Below the pieces are notes generated by a model that was not told the DNA's origin, searched no databases, and saw only the letters and a list, made by a program, of their open reading frames with translations. The position numbers were made by a program, and so were the translations under genes. This document shows positions 1 through 8,176 of a stretch of DNA of 23,977 bases, piece by piece. The DNA comes from an uncultured Clostridia bacterium (GTDB lineage: Bacteria; Bacillota; Clostridia; Christensenellales; Aristaeellaceae), in assembly GCA_934667105.1 (NCBI GenBank), contig CAKULG010000032.1:1-23977 (forward strand). The letters are read 5' to 3'. Every line of letters starts with the position of its first letter. Position 1 is the first letter of the stretch.

Positions 1-92
1 CCCGGCTGCGCCTTCGCCGCCACCAGCGGCGCTTCGATCTCCATCTGCGTTACGTTCGCGTTCAGTTCCTGCTTGCTCGCTATTCTATACAT
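1..92 (-). CDS. Partial FAD/NAD-binding reductase subunit (sulfide/dihydroorotate dehydrogenase-like, NfnA type)
   Basis: Only the first 30 codons are present; the gene runs off the left edge. An AGGAGG site (105-100) lies 7 bases before the ATG at 92. The N-terminus begins MYRIASKQELNANVTQMEIE and continues into a PLVAAKAQPG segment. This is the first beta-strand and the 'A..A.PGQF' entry of the flavin domain in the alpha subunit of NADH-dependent ferredoxin:NADP+ oxidoreductase and its relatives, a family recalled from memory. Such proteins are cytosolic, bind FAD and NAD(P), and are usually followed by the glutamate-synthase-like partner subunit, which would lie outside this window. No clear promoter was found in the roughly 140 bp upstream. 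The identification rests on 30 residues, so the exact partner and reaction are uncertain. Confidence 0.7.
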   Translation of the reverse strand, partial: MYRIASKQELNANVTQMEIEAPLVAAKAQP

Positions 93-231
93 CCTGATGC
101 CTCCTGTCACGCTGTTTTTTGCCTAAGCGTCCGCGCAAAGCACGCTAGAAGCAAAAGAAAATAATTCGCCCCTCATCGCTTTTTTCCTGCCGTTCCGGGC
201 GTTTTTTGCCGAATTTTCCATGCTTTTGTTT

Positions 232-1497
232 TCAGCCCTCGGCGTAATAGGCGCTCATGCCCCGCAGCCGAACGGGGCTTTCGCTTTCCATGATTTCCAC
301 TTCGAATTTGGATACGCGCATGGCCGGGAAGGGGCAAATGCACTTATGACCGATGGTGGTTCCCTGATAGAGCAGCACCCGCTGATTCTGCGTTCTGCCC
401 AGATAGCCGTAAAGGGAGAAGGCGCGGCAGGCCTGGCCCTGGGAAAGCTCCTCCATCAGCGAAAGGCGGTTGCAGAGGGGCACGGCCCGGGGATCACCGC
501 CGGAAAGCGCCCCATGGGGCAGGCAGAAGCGCCCTTCCCCCGTCTGAACGCAGGGCAGATACGGCAAGGGCGCGCCGTAGGCCCGGCGAATTTTCTCTCC
601 CAGGCCTGTCATGGCCGCCACGTCCGCCTCGTTCAGCAGGCCGTGACGATTGGGCCCCGCGTTAATGAGCAGATTACTCCCCCGGCCCACGGTCAACTCG
701 TAATGGCCGAACAGCTCGGCGGGCGTTTTCACGGTGCGTTCGTTTTCCTCGCAGTCAAACCAGGTGTCCCGCAGCATCATATCGCATTCGGCGGGGCTGA
801 AGGCGTGGCTGTTCCGCAGGGGGCTCTCCACCAATGAGGAAAAGGCGGGTTCGTCCGAATCGCAGGGGTTGGGCAGCGGGGCGATTCCATCCTCATTGCC
901 GATCCAGCGCACGCCCGTGCGCTCGCCCAGCACGCCGCCGAAAATCAACAGGTTGGGCTGCAAGCGATAAATTTCGGAAAGGATGCGCGGCGCGTCGTAC
1001 CGCCTGCCCTCGGAGCCGCAGCCGTCCAGCCACAGGTAATCGATCGGGCCGTAATTGGTCAGCAGTTCGCTCAACTGGCCGATGAAATAATCGTCGTAGG
1101 CCTTATCGTCGGCGCAGGCGGCCTCGCCGCCCCACTGGGCGGGGGAATAATACAGTCCTACCCGCAGGCCGTTTTCCCGGCAGGCGTCGGTGAATTCCCG
1201 CACAACATCCCGCCCGCAGGGGGAGGCGGCCACGGAATAGGCGGTATACTTGGAGGGCCAATTGGCAAAGCCGTCGTGATGCTTGCAGGTCATGATGGCG
1301 TAGGAAGCGCCCATGGCCTTGGCCGCCCGCAGCCACTGCCCGCAATCCAATTGATCGGGGCAAAAGGCTTCCGCGGGCATGGGCCGGTTATCCCAATCCT
1401 TGTGACCCGTGAAAAAGCTGCGGATACCAAAATGGAAAAACGCGCCCACTTCCCAATCCAGGAAAGCAAGCTGCTGCGGGGTGGGGATGGATCGCAT
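232..1497 (-). CDS. Alpha-L-fucosidase, glycoside hydrolase family 29
   Basis: A 421-residue protein of GH29 type, which removes alpha-linked L-fucose from glycans by a retaining mechanism. The sequence shows the FHFGIRSF opening strand, the CKHHDGF motif (about residues 71-77) and the DYLWLDG motif, in which Asp158 is the expected nucleophile. FGHYELTVGRGSNLLINAGP is the conserved segment late in the barrel. The length fits compact clostridial members without added carbohydrate-binding modules. There is no signal peptide, so it should act in the cytosol on imported oligosaccharides or fucosides. The start is supported by AGGAGGA before the ATG at 1497. It has its own promoter with an overlapping palindrome, so it is probably independent of the liv operon upstream. 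No sugar transporter is adjacent. Confidence 0.9.
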   Translation of the reverse strand: MRSIPTPQQLAFLDWEVGAFFHFGIRSFFTGHKDWDNRPMPAEAFCPDQLDCGQWLRAAKAMGASYAIMTCKHHDGFANWPSKYTAYSVAASPCGRDVVREFTDACRENGLRVGLYYSPAQWGGEAACADDKAYDDYFIGQLSELLTNYGPIDYLWLDGCGSEGRRYDAPRILSEIYRLQPNLLIFGGVLGERTGVRWIGNEDGIAPLPNPCDSDEPAFSSLVESPLRNSHAFSPAECDMMLRDTWFDCEENERTVKTPAELFGHYELTVGRGSNLLINAGPNRHGLLNEADVAAMTGLGEKIRRAYGAPLPYLPCVQTGEGRFCLPHGALSGGDPRAVPLCNRLSLMEELSQGQACRAFSLYGYLGRTQNQRVLLYQGTTIGHKCICPFPAMRVSKFEVEIMESESPVRLRGMSAYYAEG

Positions 1498-1521
1498 AAC
1501 GATTCCTCCTGTTCTTCTATA

Positions 1522-1538
1522 GCTTCGCTAAGCAAAGC
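1522..1538. promoter_or_regulatory. Palindromic operator-like site overlapping the fucosidase promoter
   Basis: GCTTCGCTAAGCAAAGC is an almost perfect 17-bp palindrome (8-base arms around a central base, with one arm position mismatched). It overlaps the -10 element and probable +1 of the fucosidase promoter. Position and symmetry suit a LacI- or GntR-type repressor, but no regulator gene is adjacent and the cognate protein is unknown. Confidence 0.45.
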
Positions 1539-1564
1539 ATAGCAAAGACGCAAGGACTTGTCAA
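1536..1564 (-). promoter_or_regulatory. Sigma-A promoter of the fucosidase gene
   Basis: On the minus strand TTGACA (1564-1559) is followed after 17 bases by TATGCT (1541-1536), about 40 bp before the fucosidase ATG. This is the only near-consensus -35/-10 pair between the upstream terminator (1585-1621) and the gene. Confidence 0.75.
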
Positions 1565-1584
1565 CATGCTATATAATTATTGGA

Positions 1585-1621
1585 GGGGAACCGTTCCTCA
1601 GCTTGCAAAGAACGGTTCCCC
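1585..1621. terminator. Terminator of the downstream liv operon (copy 1 of a repeated palindrome)
   Basis: GGGGAACCGTTC pairs perfectly with GAACGGTTCCCC around a 13-base middle. It lies 30 bp past the livF stop, between the liv operon and the fucosidase promoter. Stretches rich in A/T flank both sides. The same palindrome recurs at 13484-13522 and 20919-20956. The inner part of this copy (CTCA opposite CAAA) no longer pairs, unlike in the other two. Confidence 0.75.
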
Positions 1622-1650
1622 CAGATCATTTTTATTATTCTATTTTCTCG

Positions 1651-2354
<704 letters not shown>

Positions 2355-2358
<4 letters not shown>

Positions 2359-3215
2359 GCTTTTTCCTCCTTTTGCTTGCCCAGATAGGCCTCCACCACC
2401 ACGGGGTTGGCCTGAATCTCCTCCGCCGTGCCTTTGGCGATAACCTTGCCGTAATTGAGCACGCAGATGCCCTCGCAAATGCCCATAACCAGCTTCATAT
2501 CATGCTCGATCAGCATGACGGCGATCTGGAACCGATCGCGGATCTTGATAATATTCTCCATCAATTCCTCGGTTTCATGGGGGTTCATGCCTGCGGCGGG
2601 TTCATCCAGCAGCAAAAGCGAGGGGTGCGTCGCCAGGGCGCGAACGATCTCCAGCCGCCGCTGCGCGCCGTAGGGCAGCGAGCCCGCCTTGGCCCCCGCC
2701 AGCCGCTGCATATCGAAAATATCCAGCAGTTCCATGGCCTGGTCATGCTGCCGCTTTTCATTGATCCAATAGGGGGGCAGCCGGAAAATGCCCGAGAACA
2801 TGCCGTATTTCACCTGGTTGTGCAGGCCGATGCGCACGTTGTCCTCCACCGTCATGTTGCTGAACAGGCGGATATTCTGGAACGTGCGGGCGATGCCCAG
2901 CTTGTTGGCCTGGACGGTGTTCATCCCGGCGGTGTCAATGCCATTCACCATAACCATGCCGGCGGTGGGCTGATACACCTTGGTAAGCAGGTTAAACACC
3001 GTGGTTTTCCCCGCGCCGTTGGGGCCGATCAGGCCGGCGATTTCCGTTTTGCCGATGGTAAGGTTAAAATCCTCCACCGCCTTGAGCCCGCCGAATTCGA
3101 TGCCCAAATGCCTGGCCTCCAGCACGGGCTGCTTATCGATATCGCGCTCGGGGATAATGCTGGTGCTGGGTACGGGCACCATTTTCGTATCCTGATTAAA
3201 TTTACGCTGGGTCAT
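2355..3215 (-). CDS. livG: Branched-chain amino acid ABC transporter ATP-binding protein LivG (system 1)
   Basis: A 286-residue ATPase and first nucleotide-binding subunit of the importer. It carries Walker A (GPNGAGKTT), the GIARTFQNIRLF Q-loop region typical of LivG, the family's atypical signature LPYGAQRRLEI instead of LSGGQ, and Walker B LLLLDEPAAGMNP. About 30 hydrophilic residues (MTQRKFNQDTKMVPV...) precede the usual start of the domain. The ATG at 3215 overlaps the livM stop as ATGA, which supports it, although a shorter product is possible. It has four-base stop/start overlaps with both neighbours, which implies translational coupling. Confidence 0.93.
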
Positions 3216-4297
3216 TTCGCATTGCCGCCTTTCTGGGCGCTCACGGCCGCTTTTTTCCGCCGGGGCATCAGCTTTTCCCGCAGGGCGCGGAAAAAGGCCT
3301 TCAGCGTGGGGTTATTGGTGAGCAGCATCACCAGGATCAGCACGATGGCGTACACCAGCATGCGGTAATCGCTGAAGGAGCGCAGCAGCTCGGGCAGCAC
3401 GGTGAGCAGCGCGGCGGCGATAATGGAGCCGCGAATGTTGCCGATGCCCCCCAGCACCACGAACACCAGCACCAGGATGGAGGTGTCGAATTTAAATTTG
3501 GAGGCCGTGACGGTGGAATAATTCAGCCCGTAAAGCGCCCCCGCCATGCCCGCCAGCACGGCGGAAACCACGAAGGCCATCATGCGGTATTTCGTCACGT
3601 TAATGCCCACGGATTCGGCGGCGATACGGCTGTCCCGGATGGCCATGATGGCCCGGCCGGAACGGCTGTTTATCAGATTCAGCACCACGAACAGCGTGAA
3701 GATCACCAGCGCAAAGCCCACGGAAAACAGCGCGATCTTGCCCACCCCCGTGGCCCCCGCCGGGCCGTTGAGGATCATTTTGCCCGCCACCTGTGGATTA
3801 TTAAAGGAAATATGCAGTGCCCGGCCCTCCACCGAAACATACAGGCAGTTGAGCACATTACGGATGATTTCGCCAAAGGCCAGCGTGACGATGGCCAGGT
3901 AATCCCCCTGCAGGCGCAGCACCGGAATGCCGATGAGCACCCCTGCAATGCCCGCGAACACGCCCCCCGTCGCCAGCGCCAAAATCAGCCGCAGCACGGT
4001 GTTTTGCATATCAAAGGCGGAAAGCAGCCAGGAGGACATGATAATGCCCGAAAACGCGCCCACGCTCATAAAGCCCGCGTGGCCCAGGCTCAGTTCCCCC
4101 GAGATACCCACCGTCAGGTTCAGCGATACGGCCATGACGATATACACGCAAATGGGGATCATCTGCCCCTTGAGGGAGCGGCTCATCATGCCCTCGTTCA
4201 TCATGGTCTGGCAGATGATATACGCCGCCGTCACCAGGGCGTAGGTGATTAAATTGGCCACGAAGCGCTTATTGATCTTCCAATGAATCTTCTTCAT
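3212..4297 (-). CDS. livM: Branched-chain amino acid ABC transporter permease LivM (system 1)
   Basis: An integral membrane permease of about 361 residues. Multiple hydrophobic segments surround the LivM hallmarks LNLTVGISGELSLGHAGFM near the N-terminus and RDSRIAAESVGINVTKYR, the cytoplasmic loop that docks on the ATPases. The C-terminus is basic. It forms the substrate channel together with LivH. The ATG at 4297 is chosen because GAGGTGAGG, overlapping the livH stop, lies just before it. A GTG at 4306 in the same frame would add three residues but leaves no room for a ribosome binding site. Confidence 0.92.
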   Translation of the reverse strand: MKKIHWKINKRFVANLITYALVTAAYIICQTMMNEGMMSRSLKGQMIPICVYIVMAVSLNLTVGISGELSLGHAGFMSVGAFSGIIMSSWLLSAFDMQNTVLRLILALATGGVFAGIAGVLIGIPVLRLQGDYLAIVTLAFGEIIRNVLNCLYVSVEGRALHISFNNPQVAGKMILNGPAGATGVGKIALFSVGFALVIFTLFVVLNLINSRSGRAIMAIRDSRIAAESVGINVTKYRMMAFVVSAVLAGMAGALYGLNYSTVTASKFKFDTSILVLVFVVLGGIGNIRGSIIAAALLTVLPELLRSFSDYRMLVYAIVLILVMLLTNNPTLKAFFRALREKLMPRRKKAAVSAQKGGNAK

Positions 4298-4307
4298 CCG
4301 CCTCACC

Positions 4308-5192
4308 TCAAACCTTCTCGCGCACGTGCTTGCCCAGCAGGCCGGTGGGCTTCACCAGCAGCACGATAATCAGCACCGCGAAAACCAGCGCGTCCCCCAG
4401 TTCGGTGGAGACGTAGGCCTTGCCCAGAATTTCAATCACGCCCAGCAGCACGCCGCCGATCATGGCCCCGGGAATGGAGCCGATGCCCCCGAACACCGCG
4501 GCGGTAAAAGCCTTGATGCCCGGCATGGAGCCCGTGGTGGGCATGAGGGTGTGATAGGTGGAGCAGAGCAGCACCCCCGCGATGGCCGCCAGGGCGGAGC
4601 CGATGGCAAAGGTGACGGAGATGGTGCGGTTCACGTTAATGCCCATCAGCTCGGCCGCGCCCCGATCCTCGGATACGCCGCGCATGGCCTTGCCCATCTT
4701 GGTTTTGCTGGTGAAGAAGGTCAGCGCCGCCATAATCACGATATTGGCCAGCACCGTCACGATCATTTCGCCGCTGATGAGCAGACCGCCCCCGAACAGG
4801 GAAATTGCGCCCAGCTGAACCATGGAAGGGAAGGATTTGGGATTGGCGCCCCAAATCAGCAACGCGAGATTTTGCAGCAGATAGCTCATGCCGATAGCGG
4901 TAATCAGCACCGCCAGGGAAGCGGCCTGGCGCAGGGGCTTATAGGCCAGCCCCTCGATCACCACGCCCAGGGCGGTGCACACCAGCATGGCCGCCACCAC
5001 CGACAGCGCCGGGGGAAAGCCCCAATACTGCGTGGCGCAAAAGGCGATGTACGCGCCGATCATGATGACGTCGCCATGGGCGAAATTCAGCATTTTCGCA
5101 ATGCCGTACACCATGGTGTAGCCCAGCGCGATGATGGCGTATACGCTGCCCAGGCTGATACCGTTAATCAGGTAGGAAAGAAATAACGTCAT
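4308..5192 (-). CDS. livH: Branched-chain amino acid ABC transporter permease LivH (system 1)
   Basis: A 294-residue permease with the family opening LINGISLGSVYAIIALGYTM, then LNFAHGDVIMIGAY. The cytoplasmic coupling region is MRGVSEDRGAAELMGINVNR, and KAFTAAVFGGIGSIPGAMIGG follows late in the chain. It partners with LivM in the membrane. It is the first gene after the two hairpins that separate it from livK. It starts at the ATG at 5192 with GAGAGG upstream. It is clearly paralogous to the livH at 9293-10225, with visible nucleotide similarity around the GGIGSIPG codons. Confidence 0.93.
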   Translation of the reverse strand: MTLFLSYLINGISLGSVYAIIALGYTMVYGIAKMLNFAHGDVIMIGAYIAFCATQYWGFPPALSVVAAMLVCTALGVVIEGLAYKPLRQAASLAVLITAIGMSYLLQNLALLIWGANPKSFPSMVQLGAISLFGGGLLISGEMIVTVLANIVIMAALTFFTSKTKMGKAMRGVSEDRGAAELMGINVNRTISVTFAIGSALAAIAGVLLCSTYHTLMPTTGSMPGIKAFTAAVFGGIGSIPGAMIGGVLLGVIEILGKAYVSTELGDALVFAVLIIVLLVKPTGLLGKHVREKV

Positions 5193-5232
5193 AAATCCAC
5201 AACCTCTCGCTGTTGAGCCGCCAAAGCTCTAT

Positions 5233-5274
5233 CGAAAAGTAACCAACGGGCAATTTTCCGTTGGTTACTTTTCG
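5233..5274 (-). terminator. Strong hairpin between livK and livH (system 1), attenuator or 3' stabiliser
   Basis: CGAAAAGTAACCAACGG (5233-5249) pairs with its exact complement at 5258-5274 around an 8-base loop. It lies between the binding-protein gene and the permease genes. No long U run follows on the transcribed strand, so partial termination or mRNA stabilisation is likelier than full termination. This would give more binding protein than permease. Confidence 0.65.
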
Positions 5275-5285
5275 GGAAATCTGTG

Positions 5286-5319
5286 CCCCGGCGCGTGGGG
5301 TGGGCCCAGCGCGCCGGGG
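5286..5319 (-). terminator. GC-rich hairpin directly after livK (system 1)
   Basis: CCCCGGCGCG (5286-5295) pairs perfectly with CGCGCCGGGG (5310-5319), 12 bp past the livK stop. No U tract follows. It is probably a barrier to 3' exonucleases or part of the livK/livH attenuator. Confidence 0.55.
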
Positions 5320-5330
5320 AAAATGCGGAA

Positions 5331-6461
5331 TCAGTTTACCTTTTCGTATTTGCCGTCCTTGATAACGACAGCCAGGGGCACCTTGGAGGCCGCGCCCTCT
5401 TCGTCCCAGGAGGTCACGCCGGTGACGCCGTCGTGGGAGTAGGTCTTGAGGAATTCAATAATCTTATCGCAGCATTCCTCCACCGGGGTATCCGCGGTGA
5501 TGCCGGTGGCCTGGATGGCGGCGTACATGGCGTAAATCACGTCGTAGCCGTCGGCGGCGAACTGATCGGGGGTAGCGCCGTAAGCGGCCTGATAGGCGGC
5601 GACGAAGGCCTGGGTCTTCTCATCGGGGGAATTGGCGGAGAAGGGGGTGAGCAGCAGCACGCCCTCGGCCAGAGCCGGATCAAAGCCTTCAATGTTCAGC
5701 ACGCCGTCCATACCGTCGCTGCCGCAGAAGATGGGATGATAATCGATGGCGTCCGCCTGCTTGAGGATCATGGAAGCGGGGGTGTAATAAATGGGAAGGA
5801 ACACAAGCTCCGCCCCCGCCTGCTTGGCGTTTGTCACCTGCACGGAGAAATCGGTGGTGTCGTCGGTGAAGGTGGAAACGGAAACGACCTCCAGGCCCAG
5901 TGCCTTGGCTTCCGTTTCGAAGGCCTGATAAATGCCGGTGGAATAGGTGTCGCCGTTGTTGTAGATAATGGCCACCTTGGAAGCCAGCTTATTTTCGGCC
6001 ACATACTTCGCGTCCGTAATGCCCTGGGCGGGATCGGTGAAGCACATCTGGAACACGTTATCCTTGCCGGTAATAATATCGGGGGAGGAGCCGGAGGGCG
6101 TCATCATAAAAACGCGGTCGTTCTGGGCCTCCGTGCTAATCGCCAGGCAGGAACCGGTGGTTACGGCGCCGGCGATCATCTGCATGCCCCAGTCCATCAA
6201 GGTGTTGTAGGCGTTCACGGCCTTTTCGCCGTCGGCTTCGTCGTCCTGAGGGTTCAGTTCCAGCTGAATGCCGCCCAGCGCGTTAATTTCATCCACGGCC
6301 AGCTGCTCGCCCTGGCGAACGGAAATGCCGTAGCTGGCCGCCGGGCCGGTCATGGGGCCGGTCATACCGATTTTCACGGTATCTTCCGCCTGGACTGCCA
6401 CGCACAGGGACAGCATCATGGCTACCGCCATCATCATGCAAATCATTTTCCGGAGTTTCAT
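5331..6461 (-). CDS. livK: Branched-chain amino acid ABC transporter substrate-binding protein (system 1)
   Basis: A 376-residue periplasmic-binding-protein-like domain of the LivJ/LivK (type I, Leu/Ile/Val) family. After a signal peptide (MKLRKMICMMMAVAMMLSLC...), the mature start VKIGMTGPMTG and QLAVDEINALGG are the family's N-terminal strand and helix. AVTTGSCLAISTEAQ lines the ligand cleft. The signal peptide ends VQA/EDT, a type I cleavage site near residue 25. Cys20 is preceded by Leu rather than G/A/S, so I do not see a proper lipobox, which is unusual for a Gram-positive binding protein. AAGGAGG precedes the ATG. It is the first gene of the operon. Leu/Ile/Val is the default ligand, but the exact substrate cannot be read from the sequence. 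Confidence 0.9.
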   Translation of the reverse strand: MKLRKMICMMMAVAMMLSLCVAVQAEDTVKIGMTGPMTGPAASYGISVRQGEQLAVDEINALGGIQLELNPQDDEADGEKAVNAYNTLMDWGMQMIAGAVTTGSCLAISTEAQNDRVFMMTPSGSSPDIITGKDNVFQMCFTDPAQGITDAKYVAENKLASKVAIIYNNGDTYSTGIYQAFETEAKALGLEVVSVSTFTDDTTDFSVQVTNAKQAGAELVFLPIYYTPASMILKQADAIDYHPIFCGSDGMDGVLNIEGFDPALAEGVLLLTPFSANSPDEKTQAFVAAYQAAYGATPDQFAADGYDVIYAMYAAIQATGITADTPVEECCDKIIEFLKTYSHDGVTGVTSWDEEGAASKVPLAVVIKDGKYEKVN

Positions 6462-6497
6462 AAGTCCAATTCCTCCTTCGTTAATAATAAATTACCT

Positions 6498-6513
6498 CCG
6501 ATCTGCCGATCGG
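6498..6513. promoter_or_regulatory. Inverted repeat in the livK (system 1) leader
   Basis: CCGATC and GATCGG separated by 4 bases lie 10-25 bp downstream of the -10 element. It could be an operator or a small leader hairpin; nothing identifies the regulator. Confidence 0.35.
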
Positions 6514-6522
6514 TTGCAAAAT

Positions 6523-6551
6523 AGTATAGCCGCATTTCCGCGCCGATGCAA
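6523..6551 (-). promoter_or_regulatory. Promoter of liv operon 1
   Basis: On the minus strand TTGCAT (6551-6546), a 17-base spacer and TATACT (6528-6523) lie about 60 bp upstream of the livK ATG. This gives operon 1 its own promoter, separate from operon 2. Confidence 0.75.
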
Positions 6552-6623
6552 GCGGTGAATTGTATCTCTTTTGTTTTGTTTCAGCATATCCCGCCTTTTT
6601 CCTTGGGCGGAGAGGGGCGGTTA

Positions 6624-7337
6624 CTATTGCTGCGCGCGGCCCAGATAGGCCTCCTTCACCCGGGGATCGTCCAGCAGCTCCTTGCCCGTGCCCTGCATGC
6701 CCAGGCTGCCCGTTTCCAGCACATAGGCGGAATCGGCGATGCGCAGGGCGGCGTGGGCGTTCTGCTCCACCAGCAAAATTGTGATGCCCTCCTGATGCAG
6801 CGTTTTTATGATGGAGAAAATATCCCGGATCACCAGCGGGGCCAGGCCCAGGGAGGGTTCGTCCATCATCAGCAGCCGGGGACGCATCATCAGCGCCCGG
6901 CCCACGGCCAGCATCTGCTGCTCGCCCCCCGAAAGCGTGCCCGCCAGCTGCCAGGAACGCTCCTTCAGCCGGGGAAACAGCTCGTAGATATGCTCGATAT
7001 CTCCCGTCAGATCGTCCTTGCGCAGATACGCGCCGATTTTTAGATTTTCCAGCACCGTCAGATTGGGAAAAACCCGCCGTCCCTCGGGCACCATGCACAG
7101 CCCCTGAGCCACAATTTTCTGGGGGCCCAGGCCGTTGATGCGCTGGCCGTTATAGATAATTTCCCCTGATTTGATGGGAACCAAGCCTGAAATAGCCCGC
7201 AGCGTGGTGGATTTTCCCGCGCCGTTGGCCCCGATCAGGGTGACGATTTCGCCTTGCTTTACCTGGAGAGAAATGCCCTTGAGGGCCTCGATGCCGCCAT
7301 AGCTGACCTTCAGATCCTTGATTTCCAGCAGGCTCAT
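6624..7337 (-). CDS. livF: Branched-chain amino acid ABC transporter ATP-binding protein LivF (system 2)
   Basis: A 237-residue LivF ATPase with Walker A GANGAGKST, signature LSGGEQQMLAVGRA, Walker B LLMMDEPSLGLAP and switch LLVEQNAHAAL. It is a paralogue of the livF at 1651-2358 and ends the second operon. Its ATG overlaps the livG stop as ATGA. No convincing U-tract terminator follows; only a weak CCGCC/GGCGG stem at 6595-6610 lies before the promoter of operon 1, so some read-through into operon 1 is possible. Confidence 0.93.
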   Translation of the reverse strand: MSLLEIKDLKVSYGGIEALKGISLQVKQGEIVTLIGANGAGKSTTLRAISGLVPIKSGEIIYNGQRINGLGPQKIVAQGLCMVPEGRRVFPNLTVLENLKIGAYLRKDDLTGDIEHIYELFPRLKERSWQLAGTLSGGEQQMLAVGRALMMRPRLLMMDEPSLGLAPLVIRDIFSIIKTLHQEGITILLVEQNAHAALRIADSAYVLETGSLGMQGTGKELLDDPRVKEAYLGRAQQ

Positions 7338-8176
7338 GCTTCTTCCCCTCCCAAATAGGCCGCGATGACGGCCGGGTTTTCCTGAATCTCGGCGGGCGTG
7401 CCCTGGGCGATGAGGCGGCCGAAATCAATCACATAAATACGATCGGAAATTTCCATCACCAGGTTCATATGATGCTCGATAATGAAAATCGTCAGGCCGA
7501 ATTGCTCCTTAATGCGGCGGATAAAGGCGCTCAGTTCCTCTGTTTCCTGGGGGTTCATGCCGGCGGCGGGCTCATCCAGCAGCAGCAGCCGGGGCCCTGT
7601 GGCCAGCGCCCGGGCGATTTCCAGCAGCCGCTGCTTGCCATAGGGCAGAGAGGAGGCCGTTTCATCCTTTAGCGCTTCCAGCCCCACCGTCCGCAGCAGC
7701 GCCAGCGTTTCCTCCCGCATGCGTTTTTCCTCCGCGCCGTTTAAATGCAGCATGGCGGAAAACACATTGCTTTTCAGCCGCAGATGCTTGGCCGTCAGCA
7801 CGTTTTCAAACACCGTCATGCCCGAAAACAGGCGAATATTCTGAAACGTGCGGGCAATGCCGCGCTTCGTCACCTGGTCGGGGGTGAGGCGCACCGCCTT
7901 GCCCCGGTAAGCGTCGGGCATTTCGCCCGCGTACATCCGCCGCATTTTGCCGGTGGGATGGTTCCGGGCCAGGGGCGCGCCGTCGAAAAGAATCTGGCCG
8001 TTGGTGGGCTCGTAAACCGAGGTGACGCAGTTAAAGGCGGTGGTTTTGCCCGCGCCGTTGGGGCCGATGAGGGCAACGATTTCGCCTTCGTTAATCTCCA
8101 TGCTGAAATCGTTCACGGCCACCACGCCGCCGAACTGCATGGTCAGGTGCTCCACCTGCAGCAAGGGCTTGCTCAT
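7334..8176 (-). CDS. livG: Branched-chain amino acid ABC transporter ATP-binding protein LivG (system 2)
   Basis: A 280-residue LivG ATPase with Walker A GPNGAGKTT, GIARTFQNIRLF, signature LPYGKQRLLEIARAL and Walker B LLLLDEPAAGMNP. Compared with its paralogue it carries roughly 25 extra residues (GKMRRMYAGEMPDAYRGKAV and flanks) between the beta-hairpin after Walker A and the Q-loop. The ATG at 8176 is chosen because it overlaps the livM stop (ATGA) and MSKPLLQVEHL is the family start. The open frame extends upstream only as a shadow of livM. Confidence 0.93.
   Translation of the reverse strand: MSKPLLQVEHLTMQFGGVVAVNDFSMEINEGEIVALIGPNGAGKTTAFNCVTSVYEPTNGQILFDGAPLARNHPTGKMRRMYAGEMPDAYRGKAVRLTPDQVTKRGIARTFQNIRLFSGMTVFENVLTAKHLRLKSNVFSAMLHLNGAEEKRMREETLALLRTVGLEALKDETASSLPYGKQRLLEIARALATGPRLLLLDEPAAGMNPQETEELSAFIRRIKEQFGLTIFIIEHHMNLVMEISDRIYVIDFGRLIAQGTPAEIQENPAVIAAYLGGEEA

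Noticed and set aside
2373..3368. 331-residue plus-strand open frame opposite livG (system 1)
   Set aside because: Histidine/glutamine/glycine-rich shadow of livG with no recognisable domain. The same applies to the long frames at 4326-5186, 9284-10243 and 10369-11373.
5283..6524. 413-residue plus-strand open frame opposite livK (system 1)
   Set aside because: It is antisense to a clear binding-protein gene, is glycine/histidine-rich as expected of a reverse frame in GC-rich DNA, and has no ribosome binding site or family motif.
6546..6620. Intrinsic terminator after livF (system 2)
   Set aside because: Only a weak CCGCC/GGCGG stem with a 10-base loop and no U run. I could not support a terminator.
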